From: Flavobacterium agri
GTDB lineage: Bacteria > Bacteroidota > Bacteroidia > Flavobacteriales > Flavobacteriaceae
Direction of reading: 5' to 3'
Length of the DNA: 64,000 nucleotides
NCBI RefSeq assembly: GCF_013401995.1
Contig: NZ_JACBJI010000003.1
Coordinates: 545,469 to 609,468 of the forward strand
The notes under the pieces were generated by a model, which made no database searches, had not been told where the DNA came from, and saw only the letters and a list, made by a program, of their open reading frames with translations. A program made the translations under genes and the position numbers. Shown one piece after another: positions 25,054 to 35,155 of this stretch; positions within the stretch are counted from its first letter, which is position 1; every line of letters begins with the position of its first letter.

Positions 25054-25797
25054 ATGACCCAAATTTCAATCAACACCACACAAAATGTAAACATCGTTTT
25101 TACGGCGGCGTCGGTAGGCGATCGCATCCTGGCGAACATCGTGGATTGGCTCATAAAAATCGCCTATTTCGTGGTGTTGTTCTTCATGATTTTCAGATGG
25201 ACGGGCCTTCTCGACGCCATCAATAAAATGGACGACTGGTCGGGCGGCGCAATTATCATGATATTTATGCTTCCCGTGGCTTTCTACACGCTCATTTTCG
25301 AAAGCTGGCTCGAAGGACAGACCTGGGGAAAACGCCTCATGAAGATAAAAGTCGTCAAGATCGACGGGTACCAGGCATCGTTTCCCGAGTATCTGATCCG
25401 TTGGTTTTTCCGCCTCGTCGATTTGATGATCTTCAACGGACTCATTGCGGTAATATCGGTTTCGACCTCTTCGCGAAGCCAACGTTTGGGCGACATGGCG
25501 GCCGGTACTTCGGTGATTACGCTCAAGAACAAGATCAACATCAGCCATACGATTCTGGAAGAAATCGGAACCGAATACGTGCCGATTTATCCGCTGGTGA
25601 TCAAACTTTCAGACAACGACGTGCGCATCATCAAGGAAACCTTCAACAATGCCGTGGCTCGCAATGATTACGATACGGTGCGCAAATTGGTCGACAAGGT
25701 AGAGAAGGTGACGGGTATCAGGAACCAATCGGGCAACCATCACGATTTTATCCGCACGGTGATCAAAGATTACAATTTCTACACGAGAGGCGCGTAG
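25054..25797 (+). CDS. RDD family membrane protein
   Basis: This 247-residue protein has an RDD domain: the Arg-Asp-Asp pattern VGDRILANIVDWLIK, helices at about 25-42 and 60-80, the segment TWGKRLMKIKVVKIDG, then SQRLGDMAAGTSVI. The C-terminal ~85 residues are cytoplasmic and helical (LSDNDVRIIKETFNNAVA). RDD proteins are of uncertain function, some implicated in ion transport. It is divergent from the SpoIIM gene, and the pair is commonly seen together in Bacteroidota. Start is the ATG at 25054 (MTQISINTTQNVNIV). Confidence 0.9.
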   Translation: MTQISINTTQNVNIVFTAASVGDRILANIVDWLIKIAYFVVLFFMIFRWTGLLDAINKMDDWSGGAIIMIFMLPVAFYTLIFESWLEGQTWGKRLMKIKVVKIDGYQASFPEYLIRWFFRLVDLMIFNGLIAVISVSTSSRSQRLGDMAAGTSVITLKNKINISHTILEEIGTEYVPIYPLVIKLSDNDVRIIKETFNNAVARNDYDTVRKLVDKVEKVTGIRNQSGNHHDFIRTVIKDYNFYTRGA

Positions 25798-25836
25798 TTC
25801 CTCGATTTTTCCGACTTTAAACCCAAATCACGCCCC

Positions 25837-26442
25837 ATGTTTTATTATTTGAATGTCATCGGAACCATGGCTTTTGCAGTATCGGCATCGCTTACGGCCA
25901 TGAACAAGAAACTCGATCCGTTCGGGGTTTTCGTGATTGCGTTCGCGACTTCGGTCGGAGGCGGGACGTTGCGCGACGTACTTATCGGCTACACGCCAGT
26001 CGGTTGGATGCGCGATCTGAACGTCGTCTATTTCATCATCGCCGGATTTGCGCTGGCCGTGATTTTCCGCAAGAAACTCGACAAGTTGCGTGTTTCGCTT
26101 TTCCTGTTCGACACGATCGGATTGGGTGTTTTTACGCTTATCGGAATCGAAAGAGGTATCGCCACCGGCTTGCATCCAGTCATTTGCGTGGCTTTGGGAA
26201 CGATGACGGCTTGTTTCGGAGGTGTGATCCGCGATATTCTGTGCAATGAGATTCCCGTGATTTTCCGCAAGGAGATTTATGCGACGCTATGTATTGTCGG
26301 CGGAATCATTTTCTTTACGATCCGCAATAATTTCGACATCAACCAAGACTTGTTGTACATACTCGTTTCGGCCATCATCATCGTTTTACGCCTGCTTGCG
26401 GTACGATACAAGTGGTATCTCGCGCCTTTGGATCGTTATTGA
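25837..26442 (+). CDS. TRIC/UPF0126 family membrane protein
   Basis: This 201-residue protein has seven hydrophobic segments with two copies of the UPF0126 motif: SVGGGTLRDVLIG and CFGGVIRDILCNEIP. The fold is that of prokaryotic trimeric intracellular cation channels; some relatives are annotated as glycine transporters. It acts in the inner membrane. Its TGA (26440-26442) abuts, with no gap, the reverse-strand stop of the T9SS protein at 26443. Confidence 0.9.
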   Translation: MFYYLNVIGTMAFAVSASLTAMNKKLDPFGVFVIAFATSVGGGTLRDVLIGYTPVGWMRDLNVVYFIIAGFALAVIFRKKLDKLRVSLFLFDTIGLGVFTLIGIERGIATGLHPVICVALGTMTACFGGVIRDILCNEIPVIFRKEIYATLCIVGGIIFFTIRNNFDINQDLLYILVSAIIIVLRLLAVRYKWYLAPLDRY

Positions 26443-28239
26443 TTATTGCACGATGTATAAAAATCCCGTGAACGGTTTCGGGTAATCGGGATCGTTCAAA
26501 TCCAAAACATAATAATACGTGCCGTCGGGCGCTTCGGAATCGGACCATTTGAGGCCTTTGGTGATGCGTCCGTCCCATTCTTCTGTATCGTTCGTGCCCG
26601 ACCATATCTGCACGCCCCAACGGTTGAATACCGATAATTGGTAATGGATGAAAATGTCGCGCAATCCGTCGATGTGGAAGAAATCGTTGATGCCGTCTCC
26701 ATTGGACGACACGAAATTGTAGATCGTCGGCGGGCAATTCCGGACTCTCAGATCGAAACTCCCGATGTTGTAGCAATTCTCGCCCTGAACCCTGAAATAA
26801 ATCGTGAAAGGAGTACTGTTCGCATGGAAATTCGATGTATTCAAGATTTCACTTTGGTTGTTTTCGGCATTTTCGGCCGAAGTGAAAAAAGTGATGACAT
26901 CGGACGGGTTTACGGCAATCGACTGCGCATAATCCGAAAAATCGAAAGTGCCCGAAGTAAGGCCTTCGTTACAAGAGATTAGATTTTCAGGCTGGTTGTA
27001 TTCGGGCAACGGCAAAAGTGAAACCGCATACGTGAAATCGTTGTTCGTCTCGTTCAATTCGGTAACAGAACCGACGCCGCTGCCGTTGTTGTCTACGGAA
27101 AGTGTAAGCGTGAAATCGGTCGGAATGGTTTCGGGAAGCGTGAGCGTGATTTGTCCGGTCTCGCTTCCGCCGATCGGTATTATGGTTTGGGTTTGCGCCT
27201 GTCCGACGAGAATTCCATCGGCAAAAAAAGCGATAGGCGTCAAGGCCGGCAATTCTTCTGTACTGTTCAAATTGTAGACCGTATAATCGACGGTGATATC
27301 GAACGAATTACAGAAAACATCGACGTTATCGGCTACAATAGTCGCGTCGGGCAACTGGCTGTTGAGTTTGGTGACGATCGCGTTGATCATGACCACATCC
27401 TGGCCCGAAGTGAGTTTGATTTCGGCCGACGTATCGCCAATGGCAATATTTCCCTGGATGTCGTACACGTCGAGATCCATATTGTACAAATCTTCCGAAC
27501 CGGTAAACGTATTGGTGCCGTTGAACGCGTTGTTCGAAGGGTTGATACTGTTGCTCAGGATATCGCCGTTGATGCTCAGCGTCTCGTTCACCTGGATATT
27601 TTCGTCTCCTTCCCAAGCCAGAAAACCGATTTTGGCGTCTTCGTTATCGATTACGTTGAGGCTGTTGAGCGTAATGGTGATTTCGTCTGGAACGGCCTGC
27701 AATCCGTCGTAAACGTTGAGCTGGTTGAGCGGAAGCGCCTCGTTTTTGTAGACGACGACGATCGCCCATCCGGCAAAATTCGTACGGTTCGTAAACGCGA
27801 AATCCATGTAATCGGAGACGTCGAGGTCGGTTAGTGTATACGTTCCGTTGCCCGTGGATTGGATCAGGGAAGTCACATCGGCGAATGCACTGAAATAATC
27901 GTATGTCGTGCCATTGGTCACGCGTTGGTGCGCGAATGTCCTTTCGGCCGATATGGCAGTTCCGTTGAGCGTCACTTCGAAATCCCCGAATCCGCAACCT
28001 GCCCAATACAGATAGGCGGCTTCGATCTGGTCGCTCGGAGTGAGCGCGAAATCGGCCGAAGTCGTGGCGTACATATCCGGGAAAAGCATATACGAATTCT
28101 CGTTTACGTTCATCGTATTGCCCAAAAACAAGAAGTCGTAGCGGCCGTTGAATTGCTGGTAAAGCGCAATGTCCTGTGCCGAAAGCCAGCATGGAAACAC
28201 TATAAAAGCAATCAAAATCTTAAGTAAACGTGGCTTCAC
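26443..28239 (-). CDS. Secreted surface protein with T9SS type B sorting domain
   Basis: This 598-residue protein has a signal peptide (MKPRLLKILIAFIVFPCWLSA). The middle ~440 residues are beta-rich repeats, including a CARDB-like stretch (SVDNNGSGVGSVTELNETNN). The C-terminal ~85 residues are the gliding-motility-associated (type B) sorting domain: SSNGDGINDFFHIDGLRD, LSVFNRWGVQIWSG, GTYYYVLDLND and FTGFLYIVQ. That domain directs export through the type IX system and attachment to the cell surface. Ligand or role unknown. It is the only complete type B substrate in this window. Confidence 0.9.
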   Translation of the reverse strand: MKPRLLKILIAFIVFPCWLSAQDIALYQQFNGRYDFLFLGNTMNVNENSYMLFPDMYATTSADFALTPSDQIEAAYLYWAGCGFGDFEVTLNGTAISAERTFAHQRVTNGTTYDYFSAFADVTSLIQSTGNGTYTLTDLDVSDYMDFAFTNRTNFAGWAIVVVYKNEALPLNQLNVYDGLQAVPDEITITLNSLNVIDNEDAKIGFLAWEGDENIQVNETLSINGDILSNSINPSNNAFNGTNTFTGSEDLYNMDLDVYDIQGNIAIGDTSAEIKLTSGQDVVMINAIVTKLNSQLPDATIVADNVDVFCNSFDITVDYTVYNLNSTEELPALTPIAFFADGILVGQAQTQTIIPIGGSETGQITLTLPETIPTDFTLTLSVDNNGSGVGSVTELNETNNDFTYAVSLLPLPEYNQPENLISCNEGLTSGTFDFSDYAQSIAVNPSDVITFFTSAENAENNQSEILNTSNFHANSTPFTIYFRVQGENCYNIGSFDLRVRNCPPTIYNFVSSNGDGINDFFHIDGLRDIFIHYQLSVFNRWGVQIWSGTNDTEEWDGRITKGLKWSDSEAPDGTYYYVLDLNDPDYPKPFTGFLYIVQ

Positions 28240-28420
28240 GAAGCGCTTTTTTGTTTTAAAGATACGGATTTTGGGAATGGTTGCCTTGGGTTAATGAGAA
28301 GTTGGCGGATTTGAGATAGCATTTGAAGGAAAGTGTTGATCTTCATTAGAGTCAGATGAATTTTTTTTAACAATTTCGACAGAAAACCTGTAGTCGCTTA
28401 ATTTGAGGATTTGGTATTTT

Positions 28421-28457
28421 CGAGACCTAACAGGTTTTCAAAACCTGTTAGGTCTCG
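28421..28457. repeat. Perfect palindrome, family 2, copy 1
   Basis: Arms of 18 bases (CGAGACCTAACAGGTTTT and its complement) flank a single C. It lies between two divergently transcribed genes (28239 minus and 28532 plus), with no T-tract, so it is not an ordinary terminator. Similar palindromes are at 40546 and 48137. Confidence 0.85.
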
Positions 28458-28531
28458 GACCTACAAGCCGTCCTCATTTCATCATGCACAATCTTGCGAA
28501 AAATCCTTAATTTGCCGCTTAAAAGCATTCC

Positions 28532-29509
28532 TTGTCTAATTACAGTGTAAAACGTTATCAGGCGTCCGATTTTAAAACCTGGAACGACTTCATCAAGAAG
28601 TCGAAAAACGGCACATTTCTTTTTGATCGCGGTTTTATGGAATACCACGCCGATAGATTCGAGGATTATTCCCTTCTGGTTTGGGACAATGACGAGTTGC
28701 TCGCCGTGTTGCCGGCACATCGCATCGAAAATCGGCTTTATTCGAATTGGGGTTTAACCTACGGCGGATTGGTATACGACGAAAAACTAAAACTCAGGGA
28801 AGTGCTTTCCGTGTTTGAAGCGATATTGAAATCGTTGTCCGATCAAGGAATCGAAAAACTCCACATCAAAACGATCCCGTCGATTTACCACAAATTGCCT
28901 TCGGATGAATTTCTGTATGCGCTTTTTATCGCAAAATCATCGCTTACCAGACGCGATTCGCTTTCGGTAATCGACCTGCAAAAGCCATATTCGATTTCGA
29001 AAACCCGTCGTGAAAGCATCAGGCGCGGGCAAAAGAACGGGCTTGAAATTCGTGAAGAAGCCAATTTCAAGTTGTTTTGGGATGAAATCCTGATTCCGAA
29101 CCTCGATAAGAAACACCAGATAAAACCCGTGCATTCAATCGAGGAAATCGAATTGCTGTACAAGCGTTTTCCCGAAAACATCCGTCATTTCAATGTATAC
29201 CACAACGCAAAAATCGTCGCCGGAACCACAGTTTTCATTACCGACACCGTCGCGCATCCGCAATACATTTCGGGCAATCCCGACAAAAATGCGTTGGGTT
29301 CGCTCGATTTCCTGTACCATTTCCTGATTGCCGAAGTTTTTAAAGACAAGCCGTTTTTCGACTTCGGTATCTCGAACGAAGATCAAGGCACGAAACTCAA
29401 CGAAGGTCTTGTTTTCTGGAAGGAAAGCTTCGGGGCGAACACCATCACACAGGATTTTTATGAAGTCGAAACCCAAAATTTTCCATTGCTCGAAAACGTG
29501 CTGATATGA
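28532..29509 (+). CDS. FemAB/GNAT-like acyltransferase of the polysaccharide locus
   Basis: This 325-residue protein shows a two-domain GNAT-like pattern as in FemAB and BioF2 proteins: [20 protein letters not shown], then [18 protein letters not shown] and [20 protein letters not shown] with [19 protein letters not shown]. It overlaps the aminotransferase ATG by 4 bases (ATGA). Since FdtA and FdtB make a 3-amino sugar nucleotide and no FdtC-type acetyltransferase is seen, this protein may acylate that amine; this is inference. The start is TTG at 28532; no ATG fits the conserved N terminus ([11 protein letters not shown]). Confidence 0.75.
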   Translation: MSNYSVKRYQASDFKTWNDFIKKSKNGTFLFDRGFMEYHADRFEDYSLLVWDNDELLAVLPAHRIENRLYSNWGLTYGGLVYDEKLKLREVLSVFEAILKSLSDQGIEKLHIKTIPSIYHKLPSDEFLYALFIAKSSLTRRDSLSVIDLQKPYSISKTRRESIRRGQKNGLEIREEANFKLFWDEILIPNLDKKHQIKPVHSIEEIELLYKRFPENIRHFNVYHNAKIVAGTTVFITDTVAHPQYISGNPDKNALGSLDFLYHFLIAEVFKDKPFFDFGISNEDQGTKLNEGLVFWKESFGANTITQDFYEVETQNFPLLENVLI

Positions 29510-30603
29510 TCAAATTTCTCGATTTACAAAAGATAAACGCGCAATATCAGGCAGCTTTCCAGCAAAAGCTCGATGCGGCCTTACAAAAAGGCTGGTTTAT
29601 TTTGGGCGATGAGGTCAAGAAATTCGAGTCCGATTTTGCGGCCTATTGCGGTACGGAACATTGTATCGGCACCGGAAACGGCCTCGACGCGCTCGTTTTG
29701 ATTTTCAAAGCCTATATCGAATTGGGGAAATTGAATCCCGGAGACGAAATCATCGTGCCTGCGAACACGTTTATCGCTTCGATGCTTGCCGTGGAGCAGG
29801 CCGAACTCAAAAGCGTTCTGGTCGAACCACGTATCGATACGTTCAACCTCGATGCGGAACTCATCAAAAAACACGTCACACCCAAAACCAAGGCGATACT
29901 TGCCGTCCATCTTTACGGGCAATTGGCCGATATGGACAGACTTTCAGAAATCGCTACAAAACACGATTTATTGTTGATCGAAGATGCAGCACAGGCACAC
30001 GGCGCGCATCTCAACGGCCGAAAAGCCGGAAGTTTGGCACATGCCGCGGCTTTTTCGTTCTATCCGGCCAAGAACCTCGGCGCTCTGGGCGATGCCGGAG
30101 CCGTCACTACGAACGACGATGCTTTGGCCGTTATCGTAGACAAATTGCACAATTACGGTTCTGAGAAGAAATACGTGCATGCGCTTAAGGGCGTGAATTC
30201 GCGTCTCGATGAAATCCAGGCGGCTTTTTTGAACGTAAAATTGGCGAACCTTGATAACGAAAACAACATCCGTCAAGCCATTGCCAAGCGTTATGTTTCC
30301 GAAATCAAAAATCCGAAAATAGTACTTCCGAAGTACGAAGGAACTGATGATCACGTATTCCACCTGTTCGTGATCCGAAGCCAAAATCGAGAGGAATTGA
30401 AAAAATACCTGTCCGAAAAAGGTATCGAAACCCAAATCCATTATCCGATTGCGCCACATAAACAGGCCGCTTTTGCCGAATGGAACTCGCTTTTTCTTCC
30501 AATTACCGAAAAAATACACGACGAAGTACTCAGTTTACCAATCAGTCCCGTGATGACCGATGCCGAAGTTTTTCATGTGATCGACGCCCTAAACGACTGG
30601 TAA
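29506..30603 (+). CDS. DegT/DnrJ/EryC1 aminotransferase, FdtB-like
   Basis: This 365-residue PLP enzyme has [54 protein letters not shown], and the active-site lysine in [18 protein letters not shown]. The family transfers an amino group to a keto sugar bound to a nucleotide. FdtA in the same locus (37417) yields a 3-keto-6-deoxy sugar, so this is a good candidate for the FdtB-type 3-aminotransferase. It is followed by the Wzx gene with no gap (stop 30603, start 30604). Confidence 0.92.
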   Translation: MIKFLDLQKINAQYQAAFQQKLDAALQKGWFILGDEVKKFESDFAAYCGTEHCIGTGNGLDALVLIFKAYIELGKLNPGDEIIVPANTFIASMLAVEQAELKSVLVEPRIDTFNLDAELIKKHVTPKTKAILAVHLYGQLADMDRLSEIATKHDLLLIEDAAQAHGAHLNGRKAGSLAHAAAFSFYPAKNLGALGDAGAVTTNDDALAVIVDKLHNYGSEKKYVHALKGVNSRLDEIQAAFLNVKLANLDNENNIRQAIAKRYVSEIKNPKIVLPKYEGTDDHVFHLFVIRSQNREELKKYLSEKGIETQIHYPIAPHKQAAFAEWNSLFLPITEKIHDEVLSLPISPVMTDAEVFHVIDALNDW

Positions 30604-31905
30604 ATGGGGATTCCGAAAAAGATATGGCAGGCACCGCTGTTCAAGGCGACTTCGCTCAACGGAATCGGCGTTTTGGTCAAGATCGCGATCGGATTCGCCA
30701 CATCGAAAGTCATTGCGATATTCATCGGACCTTCGGGAATGGCGTTGGCCGGAAACCTGCGTAACTTTTTGACATCGCTCGAAGGTGTCGCTACTTTGGG
30801 TTTCCAGAACGGCATCGTCAAATATGTGGCCGAAAGCAAAACGTCCGAAGCCGAACTCAAAAGAACGATTTCGACCGTATTCCTGAGTCTTTTCGCCGTA
30901 ATGGCCATTTGTTGCGCACTGCTTTTTGCGTTGTCCGGTTTTTGGAGCGCATGGGTTTTTAACGGAAACCGCACTTTTGGCGACATCTTCAAGATCATGG
31001 CGTTGGCCTTACCATTCTATGCATTTTCATTGGTTTTGATCGCCGTTTTAAACGGTTTGGGCAATTACCGAAACGTGATTTGGACGAACATCATTGGTAA
31101 CATCATCGGGCTTGCGATTTCTGTCGGTTTGATCGTGGAATACTCGCTTTTCGGTGCGTTGCTCGCGATCGTGTTAAGTCCGTCGATATTGTTTTTCGTG
31201 TCGATTTTTTACGTGTCGCGCGAAATCGGGATACTTTCGAACATTTCGATGCCTTCTTTTGATGGAATATTGCTCAAACGATTGGGCGCTTATTCGTTGA
31301 TGACACTGTTTTCGGCCGTTTGCGTGCCTTTGGTCTACCTCAAAATCCGACAGGAAACGATCGCAATTTCAGGGATCGACGCCGCCGGACATTGGGAAGC
31401 CATAAACCGCATTTCGTCCTATTACATGCTGTTCGTCTCTACGTTGGTTTCGGTGTATTTCCTGCCGAAATTGGTGTTGGCGACCAAATCCTCAGAAGTC
31501 AGGGCGATTTTCGTCTCCTATTTCAAAGCGGTGATGCCGTTGTTCATCTTAGGGACGATATTGCTCTATTTTTTACGAAGTTTCGCCGTCGGAGTTCTGT
31601 TTACCCAAGATTTCAAACCCGTCGAAAACCTGTTCTTTTTCCAGCTTTTGGGCGATGTGTTGCGATCGGCTTCGATGATTTTGGGTTGTTGTTTCATCGC
31701 CAAAAAGATGACGAAATCCTTTTTCGTGACCGAGATTTTTTCGCTCGCTTTCCTGTACGCGACGAGCCATTTTCTGCTCAAAGCAAAAGGGGTTGAAGGT
31801 CTTGTCGCCGCCCACGCACTCACGTATTTGGTTTATTTGATTGTATTGATCGGATATTTTCGCAAGGTGCTTGTAAGTTCCGAAGCATCGTATACCCAGA
31901 AATAG
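30604..31905 (+). CDS. O-antigen translocase (Wzx-type flippase)
   Basis: This 433-residue membrane protein has 12 predicted helices. It begins MGIPKKIWQAPLFKATSLNG, with the opening GLGVLVKIAIGFATSKVIAI-type stretch of the MATE/polysaccharide-transport superfamily. It flips undecaprenyl-linked repeat units across the inner membrane. It begins right after the aminotransferase, and its last 73 bases overlap the end of the convergent gene (31833-33500). Confidence 0.9.
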   Translation: MGIPKKIWQAPLFKATSLNGIGVLVKIAIGFATSKVIAIFIGPSGMALAGNLRNFLTSLEGVATLGFQNGIVKYVAESKTSEAELKRTISTVFLSLFAVMAICCALLFALSGFWSAWVFNGNRTFGDIFKIMALALPFYAFSLVLIAVLNGLGNYRNVIWTNIIGNIIGLAISVGLIVEYSLFGALLAIVLSPSILFFVSIFYVSREIGILSNISMPSFDGILLKRLGAYSLMTLFSAVCVPLVYLKIRQETIAISGIDAAGHWEAINRISSYYMLFVSTLVSVYFLPKLVLATKSSEVRAIFVSYFKAVMPLFILGTILLYFLRSFAVGVLFTQDFKPVENLFFFQLLGDVLRSASMILGCCFIAKKMTKSFFVTEIFSLAFLYATSHFLLKAKGVEGLVAAHALTYLVYLIVLIGYFRKVLVSSEASYTQK

Positions 31906-33500
31906 CGGGCTTTTTCGACGGGTTTCATATGCTTTAGGATGTAATTCGCGTATTGGCTGAAATCGTCCTTATCGTCTTTCGGATTCAGGTAAGTTTCGCC
32001 TTTCACGAACGATTTTTCCAGAAAAACATACTTGGCAGTCAAGGCCGTCGCCGACAAATAAGGCGCGCAGTCGTTCTTGAGTTCGAAGGAAGTGAGCCAG
32101 TCGGCAGGCAACGGATTGCGGTCGTTGAACAAATAATACGCCTGCGGAAGGCTTGGAGCCACGACGTATTTTCCGGTGTACTTTTCGCGTAATTGCTTGA
32201 GTTCCGATAATTTTCCGAAAGCCGATTCGGACGAAACCACAAAAGCCAGTTTGGGCGAAACCGAACCAAGTTCACGGTCTAGATGCAAAAATTCCTGTTC
32301 GCGATAACGGTCGAAATTTCCGATGAACAGGTAAACGCACAAAGGAACCGAAACAAACAAATACAAGCGTTTGATCCGATAATCGCCCAAATCGTCGTAT
32401 ATCAATATAAAAAAGCACAACGCGAGCGCATGGCAAAACAACACCGGGAATGGAAAACCTTTACTCAACGAAGCGCACCAGGCGATGCCCACGAGAACGA
32501 CAATCGGTAAATAGCGCGCGATGCGGAAGCGGCTGAATCGCGTCTTTCTCCAAAAGGCGATCTTGACGGCAACCAGCAAAACCGTGGCGCTGGTCGGAAA
32601 ACCAAAAATCGGGATCGCCGCCAAAGCCGAAAGGAATGTGGCGAGCGCGAACCATTTCAAAACCGAAACGCCCGAAGGCAAACGGTTTCCCGAATTCACG
32701 AACGCAAACCCGAAAGACAATGCGAAAAGTCCGAGCCAAACCCATTTTGCCCGAAACACGTTGAGATAGGCGAGAAGCCCCAAATCGATAAAATCATGTG
32801 AGTTTCCGGTGCCACCAAGTTGGAAAATGATGTCGGAAAGCGAAGATGCCGAAATGAAAATCGAAAGAAAGATTGTTGTGAAAATGCCTGAAAAAGAAGC
32901 GAAAACCAGTGCTTTTTTCCATCCGAAACAAACAAAAATCCAAATCGTAAAGAAAATCGGGACGAAGTAAAAAGATTGTTTCGTTCCGGCCGAAAGCACG
33001 CACAGCAAAGCCGTAATCGCAAACGATAGCCATTTTGGGCGACGGGAAAGCGTCAATACGAAAAACGCGGCCGAGGCGAAGAAAATCCCATCGACCGTAA
33101 ACCACGGATCGGGGTAAATCGCACCTGTGGCCATTACGAACGCGAACAGCATCGCGCCCCATTTGTCGATTTTGTATTTGCGCAAACGGAACAATCGGTC
33201 AAGACCGTCCACGACAAAGAAAACCTGTAGCGCAAACAGGCAATAACCAAGTACGCGCGTCGTATAAACCTGTGCGTAATCGGGTAAAACGGACATGATC
33301 AAACCGTGGAAATAAGCCGTAACCGGCGGACGCACGCTCAAAAAATCGCGAAAAGCGGCCTCGCCGTTAGCCACGCGCCAACTTTGGGAAGTCACGAATC
33401 CGGTGTCCCAGTTCTCGAATCCGAAACGGGCAAAAAACAGGCAGTAAAAGGCCAGGACGCAAAAAAAAACGATCCTGTAAAATTTGGACGAAAAAGCCAT
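31833..33500 (-). CDS. Large multi-pass membrane protein, glycosyltransferase-like
   Basis: This 555-residue protein has about 11-12 hydrophobic segments and begins MAFSSKFYRIVFFCVLAFYC. A long extracytoplasmic C-terminal domain (about 390-555, with SLPQAYYLFNDRNPLPADWL) resembles GT-C enzymes such as dolichol-mannose-type or ArnT-like transferases. FENWDTGFVTSQSWRVANGE early on has the acidic loop expected after helix 1 of GT-C enzymes. Function is not established. Start at the ATG at 33500 gives a sensible N terminus. A -7 box (33518-33525) precedes it. The 3' end overlaps wzx by 73 bases. Confidence 0.7.
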   Translation of the reverse strand: MAFSSKFYRIVFFCVLAFYCLFFARFGFENWDTGFVTSQSWRVANGEAAFRDFLSVRPPVTAYFHGLIMSVLPDYAQVYTTRVLGYCLFALQVFFVVDGLDRLFRLRKYKIDKWGAMLFAFVMATGAIYPDPWFTVDGIFFASAAFFVLTLSRRPKWLSFAITALLCVLSAGTKQSFYFVPIFFTIWIFVCFGWKKALVFASFSGIFTTIFLSIFISASSLSDIIFQLGGTGNSHDFIDLGLLAYLNVFRAKWVWLGLFALSFGFAFVNSGNRLPSGVSVLKWFALATFLSALAAIPIFGFPTSATVLLVAVKIAFWRKTRFSRFRIARYLPIVVLVGIAWCASLSKGFPFPVLFCHALALCFFILIYDDLGDYRIKRLYLFVSVPLCVYLFIGNFDRYREQEFLHLDRELGSVSPKLAFVVSSESAFGKLSELKQLREKYTGKYVVAPSLPQAYYLFNDRNPLPADWLTSFELKNDCAPYLSATALTAKYVFLEKSFVKGETYLNPKDDKDDFSQYANYILKHMKPVEKARYFWVYDASELTSTLRKYPINTIK

Positions 33501-33517
33501 GAGAAAACTTTCAGCCT

Positions 33518-33525
33518 CAAATATA
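33518..33525 (-). promoter_or_regulatory. -7 promoter box for the membrane glycosyltransferase-like gene
   Basis: The minus strand reads TATATTTG (TAnnTTTG), 17 bases before the ATG at 33500. The -33 element is not evident. Confidence 0.4.
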
Positions 33526-33585
33526 GTCGAATCGCGAAAAAAGGTTCGGGAAAAAGTGTAGTTTTGGAAACCCGAAAAAAATCGC

Positions 33586-35127
33586 GTGGAACCCAAAAAA
33601 GCCATCATCATCGGAGGCGGACCTGCCGGACTTACCGCTGCCTATGAATTCCTCAAGACTACCGATATCGTACCGATCGTCATCGAAATGAGCGATTATT
33701 GGGGCGGAATTTCGCGAACCGTCGACTACAAAGGCAACAAGATCGATATCGGCGGCCACCGTTTTTTCTCGAAATCGGACGTGGTCATGCAATGGTGGAA
33801 CGACATCCTTCCGATCTATTCCGAAAACCAGGACATCAAACTCACGTACCGCAATGCCACGACGAACGTCAAGGTAGCTGCGAACGCCGAATCGGCAGGC
33901 GATAAAGTCATGCTCGTGAGAAAACGCAAATCGCGTATTTTCTTCAACCATAAATTTTTCGATTACCCGATTTCGCTCACGCCCAAAACCGTCGGTAAAA
34001 TCGGGTATTTCAATACGTTTTTGATCGGATTGAGCTATCTCAAATCGGTGGTTTTTCCGATAAAAGACCCGAAAACGCTAGACGAATTCTTCATCAGCCG
34101 ATTCGGGAAACGCCTGTACGAGATGTTTTTCAAGGATTACACCGAAAAGGTTTGGGGAATTCCGTGCTCGCAAATTTCGGCCGAATGGGGCGCGCAACGC
34201 ATCAAAGGGCTTTCGATCCGCAAGACGATCGCGCATTACCTGCGAGGTATTTTCGGAAAAGGCAACGACGTGAACCAGAAAAATACCGAGACGTCGCTGA
34301 TCGAATATTTCCTGTATCCGAAATTCGGCCCGGGCCAATTGTGGGAAGAAGTCGCCGACCGCGTGGCCCAAAAAGGAGGCGAATTGCGCCAGCATGCGAA
34401 AGTCGTCGGGTTGAAAACCGATGGAAATTCGATAAAATCGGTTGTCGTACAAGATTTGAAATCGGGTCAAACCGAAGAAATATCGGCAAATTATGTCATT
34501 TCGACAATGCCCGTAAAAGAGCTCATCGCGAATCTCGACACCCAAATTCCGGCAAACGTATCCGAAGTCGCCAACGGCCTTTTATACCGCGATTTCATTA
34601 CGGTCGGTTTGTTGCTCAAGAACATTAATTTCGAGCTTGAAGACAATTGGATCTACATTCAGGAACCGTACGTCAAGGTCGGCAGATTGCAGGTTTTCAA
34701 CAATTGGAGTCCGTTTTTGGTCAAGGATAAGAACACGACCTGGGTCGGACTCGAATATTTCTGCAATGAAGACGATGCGATCTGGAACGAATCCGAATCC
34801 GAAATCGCTGAACTCGCCGTTCGTGAAATGATCGAACTCGGTTTTATCTCGAAATCTGAGGACGTGCTCGATTCGACCGTGATCAAAATGCCGAAGACGT
34901 ATCCCGCGTATTTTGGTTCGTACGACCGTTTCGACGAAGTCAAGTCGTTCGTGAACCGATTCGATAATCTTTTCCTCGTCGGGCGAAACGGCATGCACAA
35001 ATACAACAACCAGGACCATTCGATGCTTACGGCGATCCAAGCGGTGCAGAATATCAAAAACGGGGTTTCGGATAAGGAGAATATTTGGGCGATCAATACC
35101 GAGCAGGAATATCACGAGGAGAAGTAA
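33586..35127 (+). CDS. NAD(P)/FAD-dependent oxidoreductase, UDP-galactopyranose-mutase-like
   Basis: This 513-residue protein has the dinucleotide-binding opening [19 protein letters not shown], then [37 protein letters not shown], and a C-terminal FAD site in [18 protein letters not shown]. The family includes UDP-galactopyranose mutase, protoporphyrinogen oxidase and amine oxidases. The context (surface polysaccharide locus) favours a sugar-nucleotide reaction. The start is GTG at 33586; no ATG precedes the binding loop. Confidence 0.85.
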   Translation: MEPKKAIIIGGGPAGLTAAYEFLKTTDIVPIVIEMSDYWGGISRTVDYKGNKIDIGGHRFFSKSDVVMQWWNDILPIYSENQDIKLTYRNATTNVKVAANAESAGDKVMLVRKRKSRIFFNHKFFDYPISLTPKTVGKIGYFNTFLIGLSYLKSVVFPIKDPKTLDEFFISRFGKRLYEMFFKDYTEKVWGIPCSQISAEWGAQRIKGLSIRKTIAHYLRGIFGKGNDVNQKNTETSLIEYFLYPKFGPGQLWEEVADRVAQKGGELRQHAKVVGLKTDGNSIKSVVVQDLKSGQTEEISANYVISTMPVKELIANLDTQIPANVSEVANGLLYRDFITVGLLLKNINFELEDNWIYIQEPYVKVGRLQVFNNWSPFLVKDKNTTWVGLEYFCNEDDAIWNESESEIAELAVREMIELGFISKSEDVLDSTVIKMPKTYPAYFGSYDRFDEVKSFVNRFDNLFLVGRNGMHKYNNQDHSMLTAIQAVQNIKNGVSDKENIWAINTEQEYHEEK

Positions 35128-35155
35128 AAAAATCTCAATCACTATCGTTTTTGAA

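Noticed and set aside
28421..28457. Palindrome as a normal terminator
   Set aside because: It lies between divergent genes and lacks a T-tract on either strand.
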